From: Clostridiales bacterium
GTDB lineage: Bacteria > Bacillota > Clostridia > Oscillospirales > Acutalibacteraceae
Assembly: GCA_012524025.1 (NCBI GenBank)
Contig: JAAYSC010000052.1
Coordinates: 1-33,389 of the forward strand
DNA: 33,389 nt
Direction of reading: 5' to 3'
Of this stretch, positions 24,626 to 32,316 are shown piece after piece; within the stretch, counting starts at the first letter, position 1, and every line of letters starts with the position of its first letter. The notes below the pieces were generated by a model. That model was not told the DNA's origin. It saw only the letters and a list, made by a program, of their open reading frames with translations, and made no database searches. Made by a program: the position numbers and the translations under genes.

Positions 24626-25108
24626 TTGAGCCTAAAAGAATTGCGCAAATCTAAAAATCTTACTCAAAAAGAAGCTTCTGCAATAACCGGTATACCGCTT
24701 CGCACATACAAAAACTACGAAAATGACTCGGCTAAAGAGGGAACGATAAAATATAACTATATGTGTGAAACATTGGAAGCCCACGGTCTTATTGATGAAG
24801 AACACGGTATTTTAAGCAGAGAGGCAATTGAATCCGCCTGCCAAAAGGTGCTGTCGGAATATGATGTTGAGTATTGCTATTTGTTTGGGTCATATGCCAA
24901 TGAGACCGCAAACGAAAAAAGTGATGTTGATCTATTGATATCAACCTCTGTCACGGGCTTGAAGTTTTTTGGGCTTGCTGAGCGGCTGAGGGAAGAGCTA
25001 AAGAAAAAGGTTGACCTTTTGGACCTTAGGCAACTTGAGAATAATCCGGAGCTTATTAACGAAATACTGAGGGATGGAATAAAAATATATGAGAAAGCAA
25101 AAAGATGA
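24626..25108 (+). CDS. mntA: MntA-type antitoxin nucleotidyltransferase fused to an XRE helix-turn-helix
   Basis: A 160-aa protein in two parts. Residues 1-60 are an XRE-type helix-turn-helix (LTQKEASAITGIPLRTYKNY). Residues ~65-160 are a minimal nucleotidyltransferase with GS at 88-89, then Asp100 and Asp102 (GSx10DxD), and a likely third acid at Asp130. MntA antitoxins silence HepT by adding AMP to a tyrosine near its active site. The fused DNA-binding domain should bind the palindromes upstream and repress the operon. TTG 24626 has GGGAGG 8 nt upstream; the frame extending to 24587 would begin inside the promoter. It overlaps hepT by 20 bp. Confidence 0.9.
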   Translation: MSLKELRKSKNLTQKEASAITGIPLRTYKNYENDSAKEGTIKYNYMCETLEAHGLIDEEHGILSREAIESACQKVLSEYDVEYCYLFGSYANETANEKSDVDLLISTSVTGLKFFGLAERLREELKKKVDLLDLRQLENNPELINEILRDGIKIYEKAKR

Positions 25109-25415
25109 CTGTTTCTACCTTGAGCGAATTATAAACGACATTGATTTTATAATAAAAAACACGACCGGGGTATCCTTGGAAGACTTGCAGAAAAACGAAG
25201 TGCTTTTAGATTCTATGGTTTTCAGATTAATCCAGATTTCGGAAAACTCTAAAAGACTGTCAGAAAAATTCAAACAAGAGCACAAGGATGTACCGTGGAT
25301 GGACATTTCCGGTCTTAGAAACCGACTTGTCCACGATTATTCAAATGTTGACTTGACCATTGTACATATGACTGTAAGCAACGATATCCCAAGGCTAAAA
25401 AAGAGCTTGGAATAA
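25089..25415 (+). CDS. hepT: HepT-type toxin, HEPN domain (DUF86)
   Basis: A 108-aa, all-helical HEPN protein. The C-terminal motif RNRLVHDY (Arg77, His82, Tyr84) matches RX4HXY, the active site of HepT-type RNases. Tyr84 is the position modified by MntA in studied systems. It follows and overlaps the XRE-MntA gene, the common order for this toxin-antitoxin type. All catalytic residues are intact, so the toxin is probably functional. The ribosome-binding site is weak, and translation is probably coupled to the antitoxin, keeping toxin below antitoxin. Confidence 0.9.
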   Translation: MRKQKDDCFYLERIINDIDFIIKNTTGVSLEDLQKNEVLLDSMVFRLIQISENSKRLSEKFKQEHKDVPWMDISGLRNRLVHDYSNVDLTIVHMTVSNDIPRLKKSLE

Positions 25416-25447
25416 AAAAACTATCCCCCGGCCAAGAGCCGGGGGAT
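25414..25447. terminator. Terminator between hepT and hydrolase C
   Basis: ATCCCCCGGC, loop CAAGA, GCCGGGGGAT: a 10-bp GC-rich stem. A seven-T tail forms on the - strand, making it a strong terminator for hydrolase C; it may also slow + strand transcription from hepT. Confidence 0.85.
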
Positions 25448-25471
25448 AATTTGATATAGGGCGAAATCAGG

Positions 25472-27463
25472 CTACAGATTAAAAAACACCTCTACCATAC
25501 GATTAAGAAAACTGAAAACTCCGGTGGCATTTTGCCTTGTGGTCTCTTGGCTTGAAGTGGGCCAAGAAGAGCCTGTCAGGTCAAAGTTTTCTTCCAAAAA
25601 ATCTGCCATTTTGTTTGTGAGCGCATCTGTTTGGGCTGCGCTCCAAACCCTTTGTGCCAGCAAATCACGGGCTTGGTCTCGCAGGGCGAAAAACTCCCTT
25701 TCAAGTTCTGCATCCATGGGGTTTTGGTCTATAAAGTCTTGGTTTTCAAAGGCCTTCCTCAACATGGCTTTTATGGGGGCGGTTTCACGGTATTCATTAT
25801 ACTGGGGGAAACCGCCGTTATTTATTCTGGCGTCTGTAATATTATCGTCATAGGCGATTTGCACGCAAAGGTGGATGACGCTGTCAAGCCCTGACTGTAA
25901 GTCCAAGTGGCTTTGCCCTTTTATAAGAAAAACATTATCGGGTATGCAGCTTGTGCTCAAATCTGCGTTTTTGTCGGGCGAAATGTAGCTGTGGTCCTCC
26001 AAATCGGCTAAGTAGCTTTGTGGAAGCTTTTCGCCGTAGGGGGCAAAGCTTCCTCCCAGGGATTGGGAAGCGGCGTGGATGACAAAGTCGGAAGACATAT
26101 TATAAGAGCCTGCAAGCGAAGGCAGGGGTAGGCCGTAACCGCAAACCGCAAAAATCATGGTGTCGGTTTCTTGCATAATCTTGGGTATGGTTACACTGTT
26201 GGCGCTTTGTGCCCTGTAAAAACGGTCGGTCTTTTCCCTTAAGGGGGCATGGGCCGAGTCACCCAAGTAATCCGAAGCCAAGGTGTCATATTGTGCATTG
26301 GGGACCAAGGCCCACATCATGGGGCAATTACCCACAAGTTTTTCACCTACGGAAGCTCTGATGCCTTGGGCCACGCTGTCCACCAAGGAAAAGAACCATT
26401 TTTCCGGCAAAAGGCGAAGGAAAATCCCCAGCATATAACCCAGCCAGGTGTAAGACTTGGCCAAACTGTAGTTCATGGTGAAAAGATCGGGCAAGAGCTT
26501 GGTGCAGATAAAATTCTTATCATAAAGGTTAAGGTCGGCATAAAGAATGTCGCTTAAAAGGTAGGAGCCGTCAAGGGCACTGTTGGCAAAAATAATTTTA
26601 TGTATGGATTGCATTTGTGGGCTGTCGCCGTAAAGATCAAAAAAGGCCGTGCTGACGGTTCCGCCGAGGCTTATGAAAACAAGGTTTACCTTGTCGGCCC
26701 CGGTTTGGGGCTTTACAATATTTTCAACATAATCGTTTAAATCCTGGGCCGTTTTATAAGGGTCGCCGAAAGATTCATAGGTGAAATAATAAACATTTTC
26801 ATAGCCCACCAATTCGCAATATTCGCTGACATTTATTTGGCTGTTGATATAATCCAATTGGGTGGGGCCGCCGCCCCCGTATTTATATAGGCCGGCCTCA
26901 TTGTATTTTCTTAAGGAGTTTTCCTTGGTTGCGGCGACGGCAAGGGAATAGTCATAACGCTCTGCCTCGAAAATCAAGTCTTTTCTGGAACGGCTGCCGT
27001 CGGCATCAAAATAATGGTCCTGCAAGGCGGCGTCCAAAATGCGGCCTATGGCAGCACCCAAACCCTCGTTATCGCCCGTGAAAAAGAATTTTAGAATGGG
27101 CCATAATTCCCTTAAAAGCGTTTTAATCATAGCCGTGTTGTCAAACATGAAAGCAAAATCGCCCGATTCCATAATAAGGTTGCCGTCATCACCGACCAAA
27201 ACTTCTTTTTGGCCCTCTTCATTTGTTTCGTAAATATAGGTAATGGACTGCATCAAACCGCCCACCACCACGGCAGGCACTAAATTGCCGTCTGAATAAG
27301 AATAGTTTTCGAGGCGGTCAAAAGCATCTTGGGCCGATCGGCCTTCAATGCTTATGGGCTTTTGGTCAAGCCCGCTTGCATGAGCGGAAACAGAAGCGAA
27401 ACCCGTAGCCGAGAACAGTAGGCTCAAACTTATTAGAATTGAAAGAAATTTTTTAAAAAACAT
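25472..27463 (-). CDS. Secreted lipase/LCAT-like alpha/beta-hydrolase, paralogue C
   Basis: A 663-aa paralogue of A and B with a signal peptide (1-~29, cleavage likely after SVSAHA). The family blocks are present: VFISLGG (Ser265), SALDGS (Asp298), WALVPNAQY, DFVIHAASQSLGG (Asp459, His463), ISPDKNADLS and SHLD (His519). The PGIG segment of A and B is replaced by VVVGGL (66-70), so the oxyanion region differs. A helical C-terminal tail (~565-663) resembles that of A in position. The start has GGGAGG 6 nt upstream. It is isolated from A and B by the propeller and toxin-antitoxin genes. Secreted ester hydrolysis is inferred. Confidence 0.75.
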   Translation of the reverse strand: MFFKKFLSILISLSLLFSATGFASVSAHASGLDQKPISIEGRSAQDAFDRLENYSYSDGNLVPAVVVGGLMQSITYIYETNEEGQKEVLVGDDGNLIMESGDFAFMFDNTAMIKTLLRELWPILKFFFTGDNEGLGAAIGRILDAALQDHYFDADGSRSRKDLIFEAERYDYSLAVAATKENSLRKYNEAGLYKYGGGGPTQLDYINSQINVSEYCELVGYENVYYFTYESFGDPYKTAQDLNDYVENIVKPQTGADKVNLVFISLGGTVSTAFFDLYGDSPQMQSIHKIIFANSALDGSYLLSDILYADLNLYDKNFICTKLLPDLFTMNYSLAKSYTWLGYMLGIFLRLLPEKWFFSLVDSVAQGIRASVGEKLVGNCPMMWALVPNAQYDTLASDYLGDSAHAPLREKTDRFYRAQSANSVTIPKIMQETDTMIFAVCGYGLPLPSLAGSYNMSSDFVIHAASQSLGGSFAPYGEKLPQSYLADLEDHSYISPDKNADLSTSCIPDNVFLIKGQSHLDLQSGLDSVIHLCVQIAYDDNITDARINNGGFPQYNEYRETAPIKAMLRKAFENQDFIDQNPMDAELEREFFALRDQARDLLAQRVWSAAQTDALTNKMADFLEENFDLTGSSWPTSSQETTRQNATGVFSFLNRMVEVFFNL

Positions 27464-27485
27464 ATGAATCCTCCCAAATTATATT

Positions 27486-27518
27486 TAAAAAACCCTTGCC
27501 CAAAGAAAAAGCAAGGGT
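27486..27518 (-). terminator. Terminator of rocD
   Basis: On the - strand: ACCCTTGC, an 11-nt loop, GCAAGGGT, then TTTTT. It ends the argS/rocD operon before hydrolase C. Confidence 0.8.
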
Positions 27519-27522
27519 GTCT

Positions 27523-28719
27523 TTAAGTTTTTTCAAAAGCGTTTTTTATGCCGGTAAGGGCATTTTCAAGCTCTTCGTAATTTATGGTTATGGGGGGAGC
27601 AAAACGGATGGTCCTTTCATGGGTTTCCTTCGCCAAAACACCTTGGGCTATCAATTTTTCAACATAGGCGGATGCATCATTTTTAAATTCCACACCGATT
27701 AAAAGCCCTCGTCCCCTGATATCTATGATGTCGGGGTTTTTTACCTTTTTCAGCCCGTCAAGAAAAAACCTACCCTTTTCCCTTGCCAGGCGAGGGTAGT
27801 CGTCACGGACTAAAATTTCCATAGCCTTGATGGCTACGGCACAGGCCAAGGGGTTGCCGCCAAAGGTCGAGCCGTGGGAACCGGGCTCAAACACAGATAA
27901 AATTTCCCTATCGGCTGCTATGGCGGAAACGGGCATAAGTCCGCTGCCCAACGCCTTGCCCAAAATATAAATATCGGGCTCTACCCCTTCATGGTCACAG
28001 GCAAACATGTCGCCGGTTCTGGCCAAACCGGTTTGCACTTCGTCGGCCAGCATTAAAATATTATTTCGGGTGCAAATATCACGCACTTGTTCTAAATAAC
28101 CGTCGGGCGGAACTATTACCCCGGCCTCGCCTTGAATAGGCTCAAACAAGAAGGCTACGGTGTTTTCATTTATTGCGGCTTCAAGCGCCCGGGCATCGGC
28201 ATAGGGTATTTTAATAAAACCTTCCGTATAAGGTGCAAAACCCCGGCGGGCACTGTCATCGGTGCTCATGGAAATGATGCTGATGGTTCTGCCGTGAAAG
28301 TTGTTTTCACAAACAATTATTTCCTGCTTTCCGTCGGGGACACCCTTAACAAAGGCACCCCAACGCCTTGCGGTTTTGAGGGCGGTTTCGACTGCTTCTG
28401 CCCCGGTGTTCATTGGTAAGGCCATATTTTTGCCGGTTAAATCACAAAGTATTTCATAAAAATCACCCAAAACACTGTTGTGAAAAGCACGGGAAGTTAG
28501 GGTAACCTTGCCCAACTGATGTTTGGCCGCCTCAACAATTTCAGGGTGAAGGTGGCCGAAATTTAAGGCGGAATAAGCGCTTAACATGTCAAAATAGCTT
28601 CGCCCCTCCGGGTCATAAACCATTACTCCCCGGGCCCTGTCTATAACAACATTTTTTGGCCTGTAGTTTGCCGCACCGAATTTTTCGGTCTTTTTAATTA
28701 TATGGTTTGATTTATTCAT
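27523..28719 (-). CDS. rocD: Ornithine aminotransferase
   Basis: A 398-aa class III aminotransferase that converts ornithine and 2-oxoglutarate to glutamate semialdehyde and glutamate. The PLP lysine is Lys255 in ILGKALGSG. Asp226 in LADEVQTG binds the cofactor ring. The N-terminal block with FGAANYRP is typical of RocD. ATG 28719 follows GGAGG at close spacing; the longer frame to 28740 lacks a site. It overlaps the cysteine-rich gene upstream by 8 bp and ends the operon. It may feed arginine/ornithine carbon into proline or glutamate. Confidence 0.92.
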   Translation of the reverse strand: MNKSNHIIKKTEKFGAANYRPKNVVIDRARGVMVYDPEGRSYFDMLSAYSALNFGHLHPEIVEAAKHQLGKVTLTSRAFHNSVLGDFYEILCDLTGKNMALPMNTGAEAVETALKTARRWGAFVKGVPDGKQEIIVCENNFHGRTISIISMSTDDSARRGFAPYTEGFIKIPYADARALEAAINENTVAFLFEPIQGEAGVIVPPDGYLEQVRDICTRNNILMLADEVQTGLARTGDMFACDHEGVEPDIYILGKALGSGLMPVSAIAADREILSVFEPGSHGSTFGGNPLACAVAIKAMEILVRDDYPRLAREKGRFFLDGLKKVKNPDIIDIRGRGLLIGVEFKNDASAYVEKLIAQGVLAKETHERTIRFAPPITINYEELENALTGIKNAFEKT

Positions 28720-28981
28720 GGGGGCCTCCGCTCTCGCCACGGGCAGCTTTGAGTTCCTTGTTTTTTGCTGCTATTTTGTTGATTATATAATCATAATCTT
28801 CATGGGGGATCAAGCATTGGGAACAATCCTTCAAACCCCGGTAATAGCTGAAATTGCCGCCGCAGTCTTCAAAGTAATATAGGGGACAAAAACAAAAACG
28901 GCAATTAAAAATATGAGGCTTGTTGGTTTTGTGGCAGGGGAAAAACTCACAATCTTTATCTTGTGAAAAACGAAAAGACAT
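28712..28981 (-). CDS. Cysteine-rich small-domain protein
   Basis: An 89-aa protein with eight cysteines (11, 16, 27, 30, 32, 40, 53, 56) in the pattern CEFFPCH, CRFCFCPLY, CGGNF, CSQCLIPH. This matches the cysteine-rich small domain (PF04071 type), a presumed metal-binding module of unknown role. ATG 28981 follows GGAGG. It lies 28 bp after argS and overlaps the rocD start by 8 bp, so it is probably co-translated with RocD. The C-terminal tail is charged and probably flexible. Confidence 0.85.
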   Translation of the reverse strand: MSFRFSQDKDCEFFPCHKTNKPHIFNCRFCFCPLYYFEDCGGNFSYYRGLKDCSQCLIPHEDYDYIINKIAAKNKELKAARGESGGPHE

Positions 28982-29009
28982 AAGCAGCCTCCGTAAACTG
29001 AAATTAAAG

Positions 29010-30755
29010 CTACATGCTTTCGGGAACGGTTATCTTGAGCATTCGGAGCACATTGTGCATGGTGTCTTTTACACAGATACATAGGTTGATGCGGGCCTGC
29101 ATGAGGGCCTCATCATCAATGTTTACACGGTGGGTGTTATAAAACTTATGAAAGAGTGTGGCCAAATCAAGTGCATAACGGGTAATGCGGGCCGGGTCGT
29201 ATTTGGCGGCGGCTTCAATAATTTCGCCCGTCAAGGCACCCAGGTGACTTATCAGTTCACGCTCTTCGGGTGAGTTGAGAGCCTTGAGCTCTTCACGGGT
29301 GCAGGGGCGGGCTTCTTTACCTTCCGAGGCCAAACGCTTGAGAATTGAGCAGATGCGGGCATGGGCATATTGGCAGTAATAAACCGGGTTTTTAGAACTT
29401 TCTTCCACTGCCAAATCAAGGTCGAATTCCATCTGGCTGGAAGGTTCCCGCAGGTTAAACCAGAAACGCACGGCATCAATGGGGATTTCTTCAAGCAAGT
29501 CAACCAGAGTTATGGCCTTACCCGTGCGTTTGGACATGCGAACGGTTTCACCCTTGCGGGTTAAACGAACCAATTGCATTAAAATAATATCAAGCTTTGA
29601 ACCGTCGGCGCCGATAGCGTCAAGGGCACCTTGCATTCTGGCCACATGGCCGTGGTGATCTGCCCCCCAAACATTTATGGCCTTGTCAAAACCCCGTTTT
29701 TGAAGTTTATTGCGGTGGTAGGCTATATCGGCCGCGAAGTAGGTTGGGTTGCCGTTGGCACGAATTAAAACTTCATCCTTAAGTTCTAATTTTTCAATCT
29801 CTTCGGGGCTTCGGCCGGCGGCAGTTAGTTTTTGGGTCATGACTTGGCTGTTCTTATACCAGAGGGCCCCTTCTTTTTCATAGGTCAAGTCGCGCGCCTT
29901 CATGAGTTTTAGTGTGTCTTCAAGCTCACCGCTCTCATAGAGACTGCTTTCGTGAAACCAAGTGTCATATTCAATGCGGTACTTGTTTAAGTTTTCCCGC
30001 ATGGCTTCAATATTCTTTGGCAGTGCGTAATCCACCAGGGCCTGCCTGCGCTCTGCCCGGCTGCTTGCCATAAATTTGTCACCGTGTATGGCAGCAAACT
30101 CTTGGGCCCTTTGGATTATGTCTTCACCGTGGTAACTGTCTTCGGGCAGGGGCGGGGCTTCTTGGCCCAAAAACAATTCTTGATAGCGCATATCCAGTGA
30201 GAGTGCAAATTTTTCAATTTGATTGCCGGCGTCGTTTACATAAAACTCACGGCTGACCTCATAACCGGCCCAGTCCATAACCGAGGCTAGGCAGTCGCCC
30301 AAGGCCGCCCCCCTGGCATTGCCCATGTGCATGGGGCCTGTGGGGTTGGCCGAGACGAACTCAACATTTATTTTTTTACCGCTTCCAAAGTCGGAACGGC
30401 CGTAATTATCCCCTTTTTCGACTATGTCCAAAATCAGGTCGGCATAATAAGCGTCACTCAAATAAAAATTCATAAAGCCGGGGCCGGCTATGTCAAAGCT
30501 TTGAAAGTAGCCGGCGGAAAGATCCAAGTTTTCCGACAAAATTTCAGCCAACTTCCGAGGGGGCATTTTGAAAAATCGAGCCCAAGCCATGGCGGCATTG
30601 GCTGAAAAATCCCCGTTTTTTCTGTCGGCGGGGACCTCAACCACAAAAGGCGGAAGATCTTCTTTAGGCAGGCTTTGGCTTGCTTGAGCTTTTTCCAAGG
30701 CAAGATAAATGCTTTCATAAATTGTGTCTTGTGCTTTTTTAACTAACAATGACAT
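29010..30755 (-). CDS. argS: Arginyl-tRNA synthetase
   Basis: A 581-aa class I enzyme that charges tRNA-Arg. It has an N-terminal Add-1-like domain (1-~115), the HIGH-type motif in PTGPMHMGNARG (143-146) and a KMSKS-like RMSKRTG. The C-terminal helical domain carries the FHKFYNTHRV motif common to ArgRS. Of two nearby ATGs, 30755 is 9 nt from AAGGAGG and 30761 only 3 nt, so I chose 30755. It overlaps the DUF1934 gene by 17 bp, a conserved neighbour pair in Firmicutes. Confidence 0.97.
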   Translation of the reverse strand: MSLLVKKAQDTIYESIYLALEKAQASQSLPKEDLPPFVVEVPADRKNGDFSANAAMAWARFFKMPPRKLAEILSENLDLSAGYFQSFDIAGPGFMNFYLSDAYYADLILDIVEKGDNYGRSDFGSGKKINVEFVSANPTGPMHMGNARGAALGDCLASVMDWAGYEVSREFYVNDAGNQIEKFALSLDMRYQELFLGQEAPPLPEDSYHGEDIIQRAQEFAAIHGDKFMASSRAERRQALVDYALPKNIEAMRENLNKYRIEYDTWFHESSLYESGELEDTLKLMKARDLTYEKEGALWYKNSQVMTQKLTAAGRSPEEIEKLELKDEVLIRANGNPTYFAADIAYHRNKLQKRGFDKAINVWGADHHGHVARMQGALDAIGADGSKLDIILMQLVRLTRKGETVRMSKRTGKAITLVDLLEEIPIDAVRFWFNLREPSSQMEFDLDLAVEESSKNPVYYCQYAHARICSILKRLASEGKEARPCTREELKALNSPEERELISHLGALTGEIIEAAAKYDPARITRYALDLATLFHKFYNTHRVNIDDEALMQARINLCICVKDTMHNVLRMLKITVPESM

Positions 30756-31227
30756 TGTCATTGGCCTCCTTAACGCTAACCTTGAGCTCATTGTAAGAGG
30801 CAAGGCCGGTATTATAATCAAGGGTGTAAGCAAAGGTTAACTCGCCGCCTTGGCAGGTCATATCGGAAACGATATAGCGGGCAAAAACCCCCATAATAAG
30901 TTGGCCGTAAGGGGTGGTGTAGTGGCAGTTGTGGCGCTTGCCTTTTTCTATAACCATTTCGGTGCTGATTTCACCCTGACGGGTCATGATGATTTTTTTG
31001 CCGTCTTCAACCTTGATTCTGGTTATGCAGCCCGGCAAGCCTTCGTCTTGTTCTTCATATTCCAAGCAATAGTCATTACCGCAACCGCTCAAGGTGCCCA
31101 AAGTAATAAGCTGGGACTGTGAGTCTTCACCGTCTAACTCATGGCGGTCAACAATGTTTATTATGACCGATCTTTTAATTTGATTTATTGTAATCAACCT
31201 TTCAAAAGTTAATCTTACCTTTGGCAA
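30739..31227 (-). CDS. DUF1934 (YwiB-like) protein
   Basis: A 162-aa, beta-rich protein of the YwiB/DUF1934 type, a lipocalin-like barrel of unknown role. The family is usually next to argS, as here. Recognisable blocks are YCLEYEEQDEG, TRIKVEDGKKIIMTRQG, TPYGQLIMGV and a C-terminal YTLDYNTG. The start is uncertain. TTG 31227 overlaps ddl by 13 bp without a clear ribosome-binding site. GAAAGG at 31198-31203 abuts an in-frame TTG (31197), and the codon 9 nt further is ATA (31188). Residues before about 20 are therefore doubtful. Confidence 0.82.
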   Translation of the reverse strand: MPKVRLTFERLITINQIKRSVIINIVDRHELDGEDSQSQLITLGTLSGCGNDYCLEYEEQDEGLPGCITRIKVEDGKKIIMTRQGEISTEMVIEKGKRHNCHYTTPYGQLIMGVFARYIVSDMTCQGGELTFAYTLDYNTGLASYNELKVSVKEANDNVIVS

Positions 31228-32279
31228 GCAAGTTGCAAGAGCCTGTCCAACAAGTCCGGATAAGAAATACCGGAAGCTTCAAACATTTTGGGGTACATGC
31301 TGATGGAAGTGAAACCGGGGATGGTGTTGAGCTCATTAAACATAAGGGCACCGTCGATTTTTCGGACAAAAAAATCAACCCTGGCCATACCGGCACAATC
31401 CAAGGCCTTGTACACCTTTATAGCCGCGGCCTTGATTTCATCGAAGCGCTCTTGGGGCAGGCGGGCGGGAATGTGCAATTCACTGCTTGCGCTAATATAC
31501 TTGGCTTCATAATCATAAAAATCATTGGAGGGTACAACCTCGCCGGGTATGGAGGCTATGGGCTTATCGTTGCCCAAAACAGCACACTCAACTTCCATGC
31601 CGTCAATATTTTCTTCCAAAACAAGTTTGCGGTCATGCAAGAAGGCCTCTTTGAGCCCTTGGTGCAGTTGCTCTATGTTCCTTGCCTTGCTGACACCGAC
31701 GGAAGATCCGGCATTGGCGGGTTTGACAAAGATTGGAAAACCTAAAAATTTTGCGGCCCCCCGGGCAACTTCATCCGCCGCCGCTTCATATTCATTTTGC
31801 AAAAGGCTCATCCATTTTGCCTGGGCTATCCCAAAAGAATCGGCCAAGATGTTGCTGACGGCCTTGTCCATACACATGGCAGAAGAGAGAGTACCGCAGC
31901 CCACAAAAGGCAGGCCGGCCAACTCAAGCAGACCTTGTATGGTTCCGTCTTCACCGTTCTTGCCGTGCAAGACGGGGAAAACAATATCAACAGCCATCCT
32001 TTCAAGGCTGCCGTCCGGTTTGAAAACAAACAGACCTTTTTGCTTGTGATCGGCAGAAAGCATGGCGGGGCGGGTATTATCCGTGTCTTCAAGCCATTTA
32101 CCGTCGGGCAGGTTTTGGGCTTTGCCGCTGTAGTGCAACCAGCGCCCATCTTTTGTGATTCCCAGCATTGTAAGCTTGTATTTGTCTTTGGGAATGTTTT
32201 CAATAACCGAGCGGGCCGAAACCAATGAAACATCATGTTCGCTTGAAACGCCGCCAAAAATTACCAGTACATTTTTCAT
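31215..32279 (-). CDS. ddl: D-alanine--D-alanine ligase
   Basis: A 354-aa ATP-grasp enzyme joining two D-alanines for peptidoglycan. It starts with GGVSSEHDVSL, has LHGKNGEDGTIQG, the ATP loop GSSVGVSKA, and DYEAKY, with the tyrosine found in D-Ala-D-Ala rather than D-Ala-D-Lac ligases. The C-terminal NELNTIPGFT binds magnesium and substrate. ATG 32279 has AAAGGTG 6 nt upstream; GTG 32288 abuts that site. It ends inside the start of the DUF1934 gene. Confidence 0.96.
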   Translation of the reverse strand: MKNVLVIFGGVSSEHDVSLVSARSVIENIPKDKYKLTMLGITKDGRWLHYSGKAQNLPDGKWLEDTDNTRPAMLSADHKQKGLFVFKPDGSLERMAVDIVFPVLHGKNGEDGTIQGLLELAGLPFVGCGTLSSAMCMDKAVSNILADSFGIAQAKWMSLLQNEYEAAADEVARGAAKFLGFPIFVKPANAGSSVGVSKARNIEQLHQGLKEAFLHDRKLVLEENIDGMEVECAVLGNDKPIASIPGEVVPSNDFYDYEAKYISASSELHIPARLPQERFDEIKAAAIKVYKALDCAGMARVDFFVRKIDGALMFNELNTIPGFTSISMYPKMFEASGISYPDLLDRLLQLACQR

Positions 32280-32298
32280 ATAAGACACCTTTCAGTGA

Positions 32299-32316
32299 TA
32301 TTCAAAGGGGCTTCAG
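32299..32316 (-). repeat. Hairpin enclosing the lipoprotein stop codon
   Basis: On the - strand GGGGC-TGAA-GCCCC, with the TGA stop in a four-base loop, followed by only three T. It could be a weak terminator or attenuator between the lipoprotein and ddl genes. Confidence 0.5.

Noticed and set aside
27478..27483. TATAAT on the - strand as the -10 box for hydrolase C
   Set aside because: No convincing -35 at suitable spacing, and it lies only 3 nt before the ribosome-binding site. It remains possible.
16600..27500. The middle region as a prophage or insertion-sequence island
   Set aside because: No integrase, transposase, terminal repeats, tRNA target or phage structural gene was seen, and codon style by eye resembles the flanks.
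30756..30833. Longer N-terminus of argS
   Set aside because: The extra residues do not resemble ArgRS and have no ribosome-binding site; AAGGAGG fits ATG 30755.
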